Of a stretch of 64,000 nucleotides of DNA, positions 1 to 12,400 are shown piece after piece (within the stretch, counting starts at the first letter, position 1; each line of letters begins with the position of its first letter). Source of the DNA: Bugula neritina. Lineage: Eukaryota > Bryozoa > Gymnolaemata > Cheilostomatida > Bugulidae. The position numbers and the translations under genes are program-made. The notes beneath the pieces were generated by a model that worked only from the letters and a program-made list of their open reading frames with translations, did not search any database and was not told the DNA's origin. The DNA lies in contig OZ037772.1 of the NCBI GenBank assembly GCA_964035545.1, positions 13,236,818 to 13,300,817 on the forward strand, read 5' to 3'.

Positions 1-416
1 GAAGTTAATCAATGTATTTACTATTAGCTAAATCCCTTATGTTAAATTTCAACTACTAAAATTATACGACTACATCAGTTAATGTTCATCACAGTACAAG
101 CAATAACATATAATCATATTACAATGATTGTTCATATAATATAACAGCAAACGCCATAAACTAAAATAAAAGCATTAAAATTCTAATTATCCCTCTCAAA
201 ATAATTACAATAATGTTCACAATATATTACAATAAATGTATAGCTTTAAGCAACAGTGTAAAGTACTTCAACGATACAGCTATGTTCATTGGTTACTTTT
301 GGTGGTTTAAAAACTCTGATTGGTCAACACAGTGTTTATTCTTTCAGTTTGTTGGGACTGTGTATGTGTTGGAGATGCCGATTGGTTAACTGACATGTGT
401 TTCAGCTACTGATTGG
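1..416. other. 3' flank of the intermediate filament gene
   Basis: AT-rich unique sequence with no coding signal seen except the polyadenylation signal listed separately. Several GATTGG/CCAAT-like words occur at 319-415. Confidence 0.5.
335..340 (-). terminator. Polyadenylation signal AATAAA of the intermediate filament gene
   Basis: TTTATT on the plus strand, that is AATAAA on the minus strand, 77 bases beyond the TAA stop at 417. Confidence 0.5.
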
Positions 417-3400
417 TTACTGGGCGTATGTTGTCTTCTGAATGTGGGTGGCCTTGTCCTGTGAAATCATATAAATAACATTTTTTTACTCACTTTCAAC
501 TGAGCATAACTGCGGACACAGTATAACTGTGTACTCAGTATAACTGCGGACACAGTATAACTGTGTACTCAGTATAACTGCGAACACAGTATAACTGCGT
601 ACTCAGTATAACTGCGTACTCAGTATAACTGCGTACTCAGTATAACTGCGTACTCAGTATAACTGTGTACTCAGTAACTTAGTATAATTGTGCACACAGT
701 AAAACTGTGTACTCAGTTCAGTTATTGAAACAATTAGTGGGTTGAGGAAATGACATGGTAAGGTTAAAATAATTACCAATCACCCAACAGACACTCACAC
801 AGAGACATATCATGCACAGTTTGGATATGCACCAGGTGGATGCAGTTACTAGAGCCTTAGTAACTGAGAAGTACATAGCAGGAGAGTGTAGGGTTATTGG
901 TGAGTCTCACCCACACAATAGTATGTAAAAGTACATGCAAATTACAGAAAACAGTTAGATAGGTTAACAGAGAACTGAATGAAGAGAAATAAACAAAAGG
1001 AGAGAGATTGACAAAATGAATGTTTGAATGACTGTAAGTGAGTGACTGTGAGTGAGAGGTAGTAAGTAAGTGACTGTGAATGAGTGACTGTGAGTAAGTG
1101 ACTGTGAGTAAGAGATAGTAATGGTGAGTAAGAGATAGTGAGTAAAGGACAGTAAGTAAGAGAAAGTGACTGTGATAGTTGGAGACACAATACCAACACA
1201 ATAAGAAACAACGAATGGCGGCATGCGTTACAACAGAGTGCTCGTGCGTTATCTGCTTGCTCAGTGCATGGCAGACTCAAGCTTCAAACAAGAAGAAACA
1301 GAGAGTCATGTGACTTTTACTCGTACAATAAAATACAACATGAAATATTGAAGACTATAGGCTAGATGGCTTGGCAAGCATTAGCCAGGCAGCAAGGGGC
1401 GTAAGAGAGACGCCCCTGTGAGGGCACTGCGCTTACACAATCAGCTCCTAAGGAGAAGGTTTGGGTGCTTGTTGAACAAGCTCGGCTCTTTCCTAGAGGA
1501 TCAGAATAAACTCATTACTAAAACAGTTGACAGACATTTGGTGTACAGACAGTCGAGTGAGTAGGACTCTGTTGCAAGCTAAATAAAGAGCAGATGTTAG
1601 TGAGAACAGACAGACGGTGGAGTTGAGCTGGTGAGACACAGCAGACACGGCATGGGGCACTGAGAGCACTGACTCAAGTAGTGACATACTGACTCAAGTA
1701 GTGACATACTGACTCAAGTAGTGACATACTGACTCAAGTAGTGACATACTGACTCAAGTGGTGGCATACAGGTGCAAGTGCTCGGTGTAGACTCACTAAC
1801 TCAGTGGCGTGTAATCAACACAAACAGGCTGAGATGAAATACCAAGCATTCAGTTAGTTAGTGACTCACAACTGTAACACTTACCTCGCCAGCTGGGCTG
1901 ACTAACGTAGTCGTAACCTGACTTCCTGTTCCCCAGTTCTCTCTCTCGTACTCTAGAGCCTCTGCAGGTCCCTTATCCTTAGCGTACACCTGTCAGCATA
2001 CATTAGACCATGTCACAGTACAGAACATCTCCACACTCAGTATAGAACAGAGTGAAAGTGAAACTACACATCTCCACACTCAGTATAGAACAGAGTGAAA
2101 GTGAAACTACACATCTCCACACTCAGTATAGAACAGAGTGAAAGTGAAACTTCACATCTCCACACTCAGTATAGAACAGAGTGAAAGTGAAACTACACAT
2201 CTCCACACTCTGTATAGAACAGAGTGAAAGTGAAACTACACACCTTCACACTCAGTATAGAACAGAGTGAAAGTGAAACTACACACCTTCACAGGCAGTA
2301 TAGAACAGAGTGAAAGTGAAACTACACACCTTCACACTTCTGGTGTCCCTGGCATTCCCAAGACTCATACCTTCAGGGAAAGTGAACATAGGCATCATCT
2401 TACCATCAACCTGCACAATAAACAAGTTTGTATAGTACATCACGAGTATACCACACCCCCTCTCTGACTGTCTCATACAGTAGGCCACACCCCCTCTCTG
2501 ACTGTCTCATACAGTAGGCCACACCCCCTCTCTGACTGTCTCATACAGTAGGCCACACCCCCTCTCTGACTGTCTCATACAGTAGGCCACACCCCCTCTC
2601 TGACTGTCTCATACAGTAGGCCACACCCCCTCTCTGACTGTCTCATACAGTAGGCCACACCCCCTCTCTGACTGTCTCATACAGTAGGCCACACCCACAT
2701 CTCTAACTGTCCCATATAATAAGCCACACCTACCTTTCTACCAATCTTCCAGCCTCCAATAGATTCTTCCTTCCTCCCAGTATTCTCAACTTCTATCCAG
2801 TTACCAGCAGGGTCAACCTGTATCAACAGTGTATAAGGAGTTGTCATACCCACACACAGTACACTTTGTATAAGGAGTTGTCATATCCACACACAATACA
2901 CTGTGTATAAGGAGTTGTCATATCTACACACAATGCACTGTGTATAAGGAGTTGTCATATCTACACACAATACACTGTGTATAAGGAGTTGTCATATCTA
3001 CACACAGTACACTGTGTATAAGGAGTTATCTTACCTGACTAATAGCTAGCGGTCCCTTAGCAGATCTCTGAAAGGTTGTTTTTTGTGACATTTGACCTGT
3101 CATAATAGCCTGTTGACCTGATGAATACATGTACACAGTTTGAATATTTGTAGAACCCAGGCTGATTAATGGAAAAAATACTAGGCAACACTGAATTAAT
3201 GAAAACATCAAAAGCCGAGTGTAGCATGCTTGATAGCAGTGCGTCAAGTTATATGTATCAGTGCAGTATTAGTACAGCCAAAAGCAAGTGTCAAATCAAG
3301 CATTGGAGTTGTCTATACTATATTTTGAAGCAGTGAAAAGATAACTCCGCAAAGATCAAACAGTTAGGCTGTGTGATGGGGAAGGGAAGACTTTACTCGA

Positions 3401-6400
3401 AGGATGTACATACGACACGTCTCAACACGACTTACTAGTACAGATAAGTACACTCTCTTCAGTACCACCTGTTGTTATTGAGGAAAGCACACATTTGTAT
3501 TCTCAGATAGCAGCAGAAATTGGGAAACACTAAGTTCAAGAATCTATTGAATTATTTGGTTAATTTGGAATGGTTATCTTTTAACACATTATCAGAAGGT
3601 TGAGATTGTCAGAGATATTCTCATGAAAACAGGGTGTGGTGCAGCAGATTGGCTACAAAGATGTCTACAAACTATCAACTGGTGGGAATTGATCTCTAAG
3701 AGTCAGACTACATCAGTTTTCAGATTGGGGCAACCCACAAGAGGTGACAACTCTCTATTTACCAAACATATTATAGTCCTTAGCAGGCTCTGGTTTTGCA
3801 GAGTGACTTTCCGAAATAAAATCAGTGACGTTACGTGTGTTCATCCTATACGAGTAAGTACAACAGATAATAGAGTAACAACATAGAAAATAAAATACAA
3901 GACAATTAGTTGAAGCTAGCGTTTAGCTTAGGAGGTTAGTTAGGCACGAGCAACATGTAGTAGTGAGTGCAGTTGAGAGAGATATAATAGCAGAGTATAC
4001 TATTGAGTAGTAATAGCAGAGTATACTAGTGAGTAGTAATAGTAGAGTATACTAGAGAGTAGTAATAGTAGAGTATACCAGAGAGTAGTAATAGTAGAGT
4101 ATAATAGTGAGTAGTAATAGTAGAGTATACTAGTGAGTAGTAATAGTAGAGTATATTAGAGAGTAGTAATAGTAGAGTATACTAGAGAGTAGTAATAGTA
4201 GAGTATATTAGATAGTAGTAATAGTAGAGTATACCAGAGAGTAGTAATAGTAGAGTATAATAGTGAGTAGTAATAGTAGAGTATACTAGTGAGTAGTAAT
4301 AGTAGAGTATATTAGATAGTAGTAATAGTAGTATATTAGATAGTAGCCAATTGTTAGACTGGTGGGGATATTAGTTGCTGACTCCCGTCACAGGCCCAGC
4401 AGTAACCCGGCAGCGACGTACCAGACGAAGCACCGAGGGCTAGAGTGCCATGGTGCGAGTGAGAAGTGGTTTGGTGCTGAGTCGTAGTTTGAACAGTTTC
4501 AACTACTCCCAGCTGTTCAGTCAGTTTCATCCTGCACGGCAAGTATATACAGTAACGGAAATGAGTGTGAGTAGAGAGTAACTGTGATTAAAAACTGTGA
4601 GTAGAAACTGTGAGTACAGAGTTACTGTGAGTAGAGAGAAACCGTGAGTAGAGAGTTGCTGTGAGTAGAGAGTTGCTGTGAGTAGAAACTGTGAGTAGAG
4701 AGTAGAGTGTAGAAGAAAGAGAGATTAATCAATCAACACTACAAGTCAGCCGAACCAAAGTCTGCGTGGGACATGACTGATTTACGCCGACGTCTGTCTG
4801 TCTGTCTCGCACACACTTTGTCTCAGCTCTACAAACACTAAATGCCACATCATATGCAATACCAGATGGCTTTTTATTGGTCACAGCAGCTTCCTGTGAC
4901 GTGAACATCATGTCAGATGCAGCGACACTACCAGCGCCGCCGCCGCCGCTCATACTGCCGCCGCCACTCATACTGCCGCCGCCACCCATACTGCTGCCGC
5001 CACCTCCTCTGCCGCTGCTTTCTGTCAGCCTGAGTAATAACAAACAGCATGCGTAGATAGACATGCTCTCACACAAGATGCTCTCACATGATACACACAG
5101 TAATGCTCTCACATGATACACGCAGCAGACAGGAAAGAGATGGGCAACATGTCACCTAAAACATCTTTCAAACAGAGCAAATGGAGTTCTCTGAACATTC
5201 GGTACATCAGAATATGACAGCTTTAGCAACAAAGAGAACGACTTGGTCACACAGAGTATGACTTGGTCACACAGGGTATGACTTGGTCACACAGGACAGG
5301 TAGTATAGAGCCGCAAGCTACGAGACAGCGACTACTGTACCATCTAGACTCATCCCTGCTACTGAGGAGGACTTGGAGGTCGTAGTGGAGGACTTAGACT
5401 GTCTCATAGTCATAGAGGAGGAGCTGCTACCACCACCCGATGCACCGGCATCTAACTCGATGTTGAATGAGTAGCCGTCAGCCCCGCCTCCCCCACTGGA
5501 GGCGTGGCTACTGGCTGCCGAACTAATGGTGCGCACGGTTGTAGACGAAATTTGATTAGCTGCCATTTCGGCAGCATTCAGCCTGAACAAGCAAGGAAAG
5601 ATACAGAGACAAGAGATTAGAGAGGAAGTCTCCTACAAATGGCTGCTCTTAGATCAATTGAATAGAAGACATCATGTGTACAATGTCAAGCTCACCTCCA
5701 GGAACATAACATATGCTGTTAGTGAAGAGATCACACCACACCATGTACACCATGTGTCACGTATTACCTGTTCTCCTCCACCTCCAGAAGCTTCCTGTAC
5801 GCAGCAATCTCCAACTCGAGAGAGAGTTTGCTGTCCATCACAGCCTCCATCTCTCTCAGCAGCTTCTCGCACTCAGCAGTCAGTCTCTGGATGTCGGACT
5901 CGTAGCGAACCTTCTCCTCGTCCCAGGCTCTCGTGTCGTCCTCGTGCTGTCTCAGCAAGTCAGCGTACTGTCTCTCTAGCATGGCGTTACGTCCCTCAAG
6001 GTCACTGATCTGGTTCCTCATGTCGTTGACAACGCTCTGCAGTCTCTTGGTCTCACTGACGAGGTGCTCCACCTTGCTGGCGTCCTTCGCCTGGCCAGTC
6101 CTTACTTCCTGAACCTGCATACGATTATATTACCTTAATAACATATAATATAATAACATATAATATAATATCATGTAATATAATAACATATAATATAATA
6201 TAATATAATATAGTAATATAACAACATATAATATAATAACATATAATATAATAACATATAATATAATATAATAATATAACAACATATAATATAATAACAT
6301 ATAATATAATAACATATATTATAATATCATATAATATAATATAATCATATATAATATAATAACATATAATATAATCATATATAATATAATAACATATAAT

Positions 6401-9400
6401 ATAACATTATAATATAACAACATATTATATAATAACATATAATATAATATAATAATATAACAACATATAATATAATAACATATAATATAATAACATATAA
6501 TATAATATAATAATATAATAACATATAATATAATATAATAATATAATAACATATAATATAATATAATAATATAACAACATATAATATAATAACATATAAT
6601 ATAATAATATAATATAATAACATATAATATAATAACATATAATATAATATAATAATATAATATAATAATATAATATAATATAATAATATAACAACATATA
6701 CCTTCATCTGGTAGTAACTCTGCATCTGCTGGTTCTGATTCTCAAGTCGTCTATCAAACTCGTTCTGCAGCTCTCTGATGGCGTTAGACATTTCACTCTC
6801 CCAGAACTTCCTGTTATCCTTGTACGTATCCTGACCAATCAGAGCCTGAAGTTCCTTCATCTCCTGGTCGTGTAGCTGCAGCAGGCACATACTCAAGTAA
6901 CACTCAAGTAATACTCGAGTCACACTCAAGTAATAAACACATATACTGAGTAAGAGAAGTAAATAATGACTCACATTCTTCAGAAACTCAATCTCCTCCT
7001 GCAGAGCTTGAATCTGGTTCTCCAAGTCGATATTGTTGAGACGTTCAGCATCTCGTTCCTGTAACATACTACAGTGTATACTACAGTGTGTACTACAGTG
7101 TATACTACAGTGTATACTACAGTGTATACCACATTATATACTACAGTGTGTACTACAGTGTATACTACAGTGTATACTACAGTGTATACTACAGTGTGTA
7201 CTACAGTGTATACTACCTGCACAGTCTTGAACAGCTCCTCTTGGAGTCGTCTGTTCTCCCCTGCCTCATGCTCCAAGTCCTGCTCCAGTCCATTCACTCT
7301 CCTCCTCAGCATGTTCAGCTCAGACTCGTAGTCAGCAAGCTGCTGGTTCTGTCTGTTTATGGTGTCCTTGTCCTGCTGTCGCAGTCTCTCGATGTCATCC
7401 AGTCGTCTCTTGTACTCGGCCAGCTGGTCCTCCAGATTCTGCACCTTCAGCTCAACTCTCGCCTTCTCCTTCTCAGAGTCGTTGTAGAGATCACGGGCTT
7501 CCTTTAACTCTGACTCGTACATCTGCTTCACCACTTCCGTCTCCTTGCCTGTCGGAGTATAGCACAGTCAGCGTGGTTACACAGTCAGCGTGGTTACACA
7601 GTCAGGGTGGTTACACAGTCAGCAAGGTTACACAAACGTATAGCAGTGTAGTAGTACTCACCCCATTTACTCTGCAAGTCCTTTAGCCTCTGCTCCACAG
7701 ACTTGAGTTGAGCCTCAAGGAACCTGTTCTTCTCAATGTAGTTGGCAAACCGACTGTTGAGGTCCTGCATGCTCTTCTTCTCCGTCATTCTCCCGTCCAC
7801 AATGTTCTTCACGCCGGCCTCGGCTATGGCCCCCGTGTTGCCCAGGGCGTTTGCCGAGTTGCCGTAGCTCATGGTGACGGTGCGGGTGACGTTACCTGAG
7901 CCTCCCTTCAAGCCCATCAGGCCGGCCCCTGCCATGGACCCGGCTCTGTAGCTTGAAGCCCTGCTCTTTGTTACGGGGGTGTAGCTAATGCCCTTACTAC
8001 CAGTTGAAGACTCATAGCTCCTGCAACAGAATATTACACAATAGTGTTGCTACTAGAACCTCTCCTTAACATTGGTATGCACAGTAGAACCTGAGCTAAA
8101 CTGCAGTCAGGATGGGACGTGTTGATGAACACCCCTCTTACTCTGCATAAGTATGATTAGTGAATCACTGATTGTAATGTCAGAGTAATAAATGTAAATG
8201 TTAGAGGAGATAAAACCTTGTTTATTAGTCATATAAGAGGTAATTAGTCTGAGTAGTGTTTACAGCAGGTATAAGATGTATGTAAAGCAGGTATAAGATG
8301 TATGTACAGTAGGTATAAGATGTATGTACAGTAGGTATAAGATGTATGTACAGTAGGTATAAGATGTATGTACAGTAGGTATAAGATGTATGTACAGTAG
8401 GTATAAGATGTAGGTACAGTAGGTATAAGATGTATGTACAGTAGGTATAGTACGCAGGCTAGGTATAGTATGCAGGCTAGGTGCAATGTGTCAGCTATAC
8501 ATGGGTGGATATTGCTCAGTGAGCGTAACACACGCATTGTGAGTGTTTCAGTTTCTGAAGGCATTTTTTTGATATTTGAAGATGATGTAATTAAAAGTTA
8601 TTAGATTACATAAAGAGAGTGATTTTAGAGCGAGACATATCGTATGCCTAGATGATATATCGCATGCCTACGCAATATATCGCATGTCTATATAATATAT
8701 CGCATGTCTATATAATATATCGTGCAGAGAGCAGACGATATAGTACCTGTGAACACTGACTCATGAACATAAAGACCTCTACATGCTGTAATTATCAACT
8801 AATTATTTCACATTACTTGAAATGAGGATAATGTGACACTTGTTTCTCTTGTGAATAGCTACTGTGTTGAGGTACAATGAACCAAGTATGCCTCTTTATT
8901 CTAATATTTCCCAGTTAAATCACAGTAATGCTATCATTATTAGTATTATTATTATTACTATTAGCTCATAATGAGAGAGTATGCAGCGTGTAGTTGGAAG
9001 TTATCTTCCCTTCAGTGAGAAATACAGTACATTGTGAGGCAGAAGTTACAGGTTACCATGGAAACACTACACAGGATACATTTTCATGGCTTTGATTCAT
9101 TAAATCCAAGAATAATTCAGAAATATGTACTGCAGTAAAACAACAGCTGCTGTTTGACCTTCTTTACTGTCTACATGTCTCCAGTGTAACTCACCTGTAG
9201 ACAGGTGAATAAGTTACCTGTAGACAGGTGAATAAGTTACGTGTAGACAGGTGAATAAGCTACGTGTAGACAGGTGACCGAGTTACCTGTAGACTGGTGA
9301 ATAAGTTACTTGTAAACAGGTAACACAATTCGGGAGAAAAGCAACTAGAAAAAGTGCTACAAACAAACACTGTTGTCATAGCTGAAGATAATATAATATA

Positions 9401-12400
9401 AGGTGGTGGGGTGAGGCGGTGGGGTGAGGTGGTGGGGCGTACTCATATGAAGCATTGTGTAATCAGATGAGGGGTGGAGGGACAGGTGAATCTGAGGCTA
9501 CAAGTTACCCAACACTAAACACACATTGAGTTGACTATAAAACATTCTTCTAAATGATATTCTGAGCTGATATATGATCATTATTTGTATTCTAACAAAA
9601 CAGCTTGAGTCAACTTCATTACCAGAACAAGCAAAACTAACTGCCAAACACAAACACTGGCCGCCAACCACTGCCACTCGAGGAATAACAAGTTACAGAT
9701 TGCTGAGTATATACTGTATGTTAGAGTAGAGATTGCTGTGTATATACTGTATGTTAGAGTAGAGATTGCTGAGTATATACTGTATGTTAGAGTAGAGATT
9801 GCTGAGTATATACTGTATGTTAGAGTAGAGATTGCTGAGTATATACTGTGTGTTAGAGTAGAGATTGCTGTATATACTGTATGTTAGAGTAGAGATTGCT
9901 GTGTATATACTGTATGTTAGAGTAGAGATTGCTGAGTATATACTGTATGTTAGAGTAGAGATTGCTGAGTATATACTGTATGTTAGAGTAGAGATTGCTG
10001 AGTATATATACTGTATGTTAGGGTAGAGATTGCTGTATATATACTGTATGTTAGAGTAGAGATTGCTGAGTATATACTGTATGTTAGAGTAGAGATTGCT
10101 GAGTATATACTGTATGTTAGGGTAGAGATTGCTGAGTATATACTGTATGTTAGAGTAGAGGATGTTATGTTAGGGTAGAGCAGAGTTCATAGACTAGCTG
10201 ATGCTCATAATTCACAATGTAAAGAATAATAAAGTAGGTCTCCCGAGAGACAGAGTAGAGTTGGTGGATGAAAAGAGTTGAATAATTTAACAGACTATTT
10301 CATTATCTGCTGAGTTAGCGAGTTGCAGTGCCTTGGGAGCTGCACATAAACTCAAGTATTAAAAATCAATGTTGAGAGAGAAGAGGCGTTTCAGTGAGTC
10401 GGCAGCGAGTTGACCTCATTTAGAGCTGCCGGGGAGAGAGAGAGAGGGGCCGCTGATCAGATCAATAGTATGCAATGCAGTGGCAGAGGGTCTAGCAATG
10501 ACTTGAGTACAGTCTACTATATACAATAGTCTACTATATACAATAGTCTACTATATACACAATAGTCTACTATATACACAATAGTCTACTATATATACAG
10601 CAGCTCCATGTTTCACCATAAAATAACTAATATTCAGATATTCATCTCAAGTAAACACAACCTATACTGTAGAGATACACTAGAGGTATACATGAGGAGA
10701 GTATATACTGTAGAGATACACTAGAGGTATAAGGAGAGATATACGTAGAGATATACATAAGAACAAGGATTACACAGTATTTAGAGTTGGGAAAAGTGGC
10801 TGCATGTATTGTAACATCAGTAACATGATAATACATTGTCATGTAGAGACAGAGTGGGTCAAGGGTCCTTATTCCAGATAATAATTCCTTGAGGAAATAT
10901 TGACAATAGAAATACACTTATAAACCACATATATACCTATATAACTATATATATAACTATACACACAACTATACACATAACTATACATATAATTATACAC
11001 ATAACTATACACATAACTATACACATAACTATACACATAACTATACACATATAACAGATTTCTAGAAAAAGTGAAGTCAGATATAAAATAAGATATAAAA
11101 TTAGGTTATAAAGTATTATTATTAACACTTATGCCATTATTATTACATATTGCCTTGAGAAAAAATGTGGTGGTGAATATTTCAAATGCACCAAATTATG
11201 ATAAAACTGGTAAAAACTAAACCTGGAAAAGTGGGAGAGAGACTTACTGGACAGGAGGGCTGCCTGCAGACCCAGTGGAGGACTGGGGGAAGTATTTCGC
11301 CATCTGGAGAGTTAGACGTGTAGAGGAGACGTGTAGAGGAGACGTGTAGAGGGGACAGTGATCAGTCAGGGAGAGATGCGGAGAGTTGACCGCAGACAGC
11401 AGAGTTACAGTAGGTTATGCAGGTTATGCGGAGTGAGCGAGGTTGAGGGAGTGACTGGGTGAGTACTGTACACTACCAACAGTGTGTCTGACGCTGTGAA
11501 CTAACGTGCAGTGAGAGAGGGAGAGAGAGACTCTGTATTATATAACAGACAGAGTTATGGTAATGAGGAGATATCCTGGGGAGAAGGTAGAAGTTCTCAC
11601 CAAACTCGAATAGTAATGAAGGAAGAGAGAAGTTGATGAGTAATAATAATGGTATAAGTGTTAGTCAGAAGCAGGCATGTTGTACAGGATGTACTGTAGG
11701 CATTGATTAAGGACTCCTTAATGCATGAATGCTTATGAAAAAAACAAATAGACACATTAGAGATATTCAAACAAAAGATGTCAAGTGGAAATAGCCTGGT
11801 TCTCAGTGGAACATGTCTACAGTAGGGGTCGGCATTGGCCCCGCGAGGAGAAGCTACTCAATACTCAGGCTAGCAATTTAGAATTGTCTGTTCAGTGAAG
11901 CAGAAGTGAGCTCTGGTAGCAGATCCTGTACACTTAGTACAGACACGCTGCAGCAGGTACTCCTATACACTTAGTACAGACACGCTGCAGCCGGCACGTC
12001 TATGCACTTACAATGAGGAGACGACTCCGATGCTCAGAATGTATTGCTAGGCAACCACACCAAACAGGAAATGACACACTTGATCAAAATTCTTGACTCA
12101 GTTAATTGCTTTATGGAGGTTACCATGGGCATATCCTTGTATTGTTAGAATATGATGAAATAGCTGATATTACTCTTCTACTAGTGGTGTAGTGAGATAC
12201 TAGTGGTGTAGTGAGGGGGGTACTAGTGGTGTAGTGAGGGGGGATACGAGTGGTGTAATGAGGGGGATACTAGTGGTGTAGTGAGGGGGAGATACTAGTG
12301 GTGTAATGAGGGGGGATACTAGTGGTGTAGTGAGGGGGAGATACTAGTGGTGTAATGAGGGGAGGTACTAGTGGTGTAGTGAGATACTAGTGGTGTAGTG

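Noticed and set aside
3035-3065. Direct splice from rod exon 5768 to an internal acceptor at 3065, skipping all cassettes
   Set aside because: It would keep frame (AG/A-TCT), but the acceptor context CAGAG is poor. It remains a minor possibility that would weaken the mutual-exclusion rule.
3824-3838. CRE-like TGACGTTACGTG in a filament intron
   Set aside because: Single isolated motif without promoter context.
7033-7507. Plus-strand open frames across the coil 1B exon
   Set aside because: Antisense shadows of the filament exon 7548-7217 and its intron repeat.
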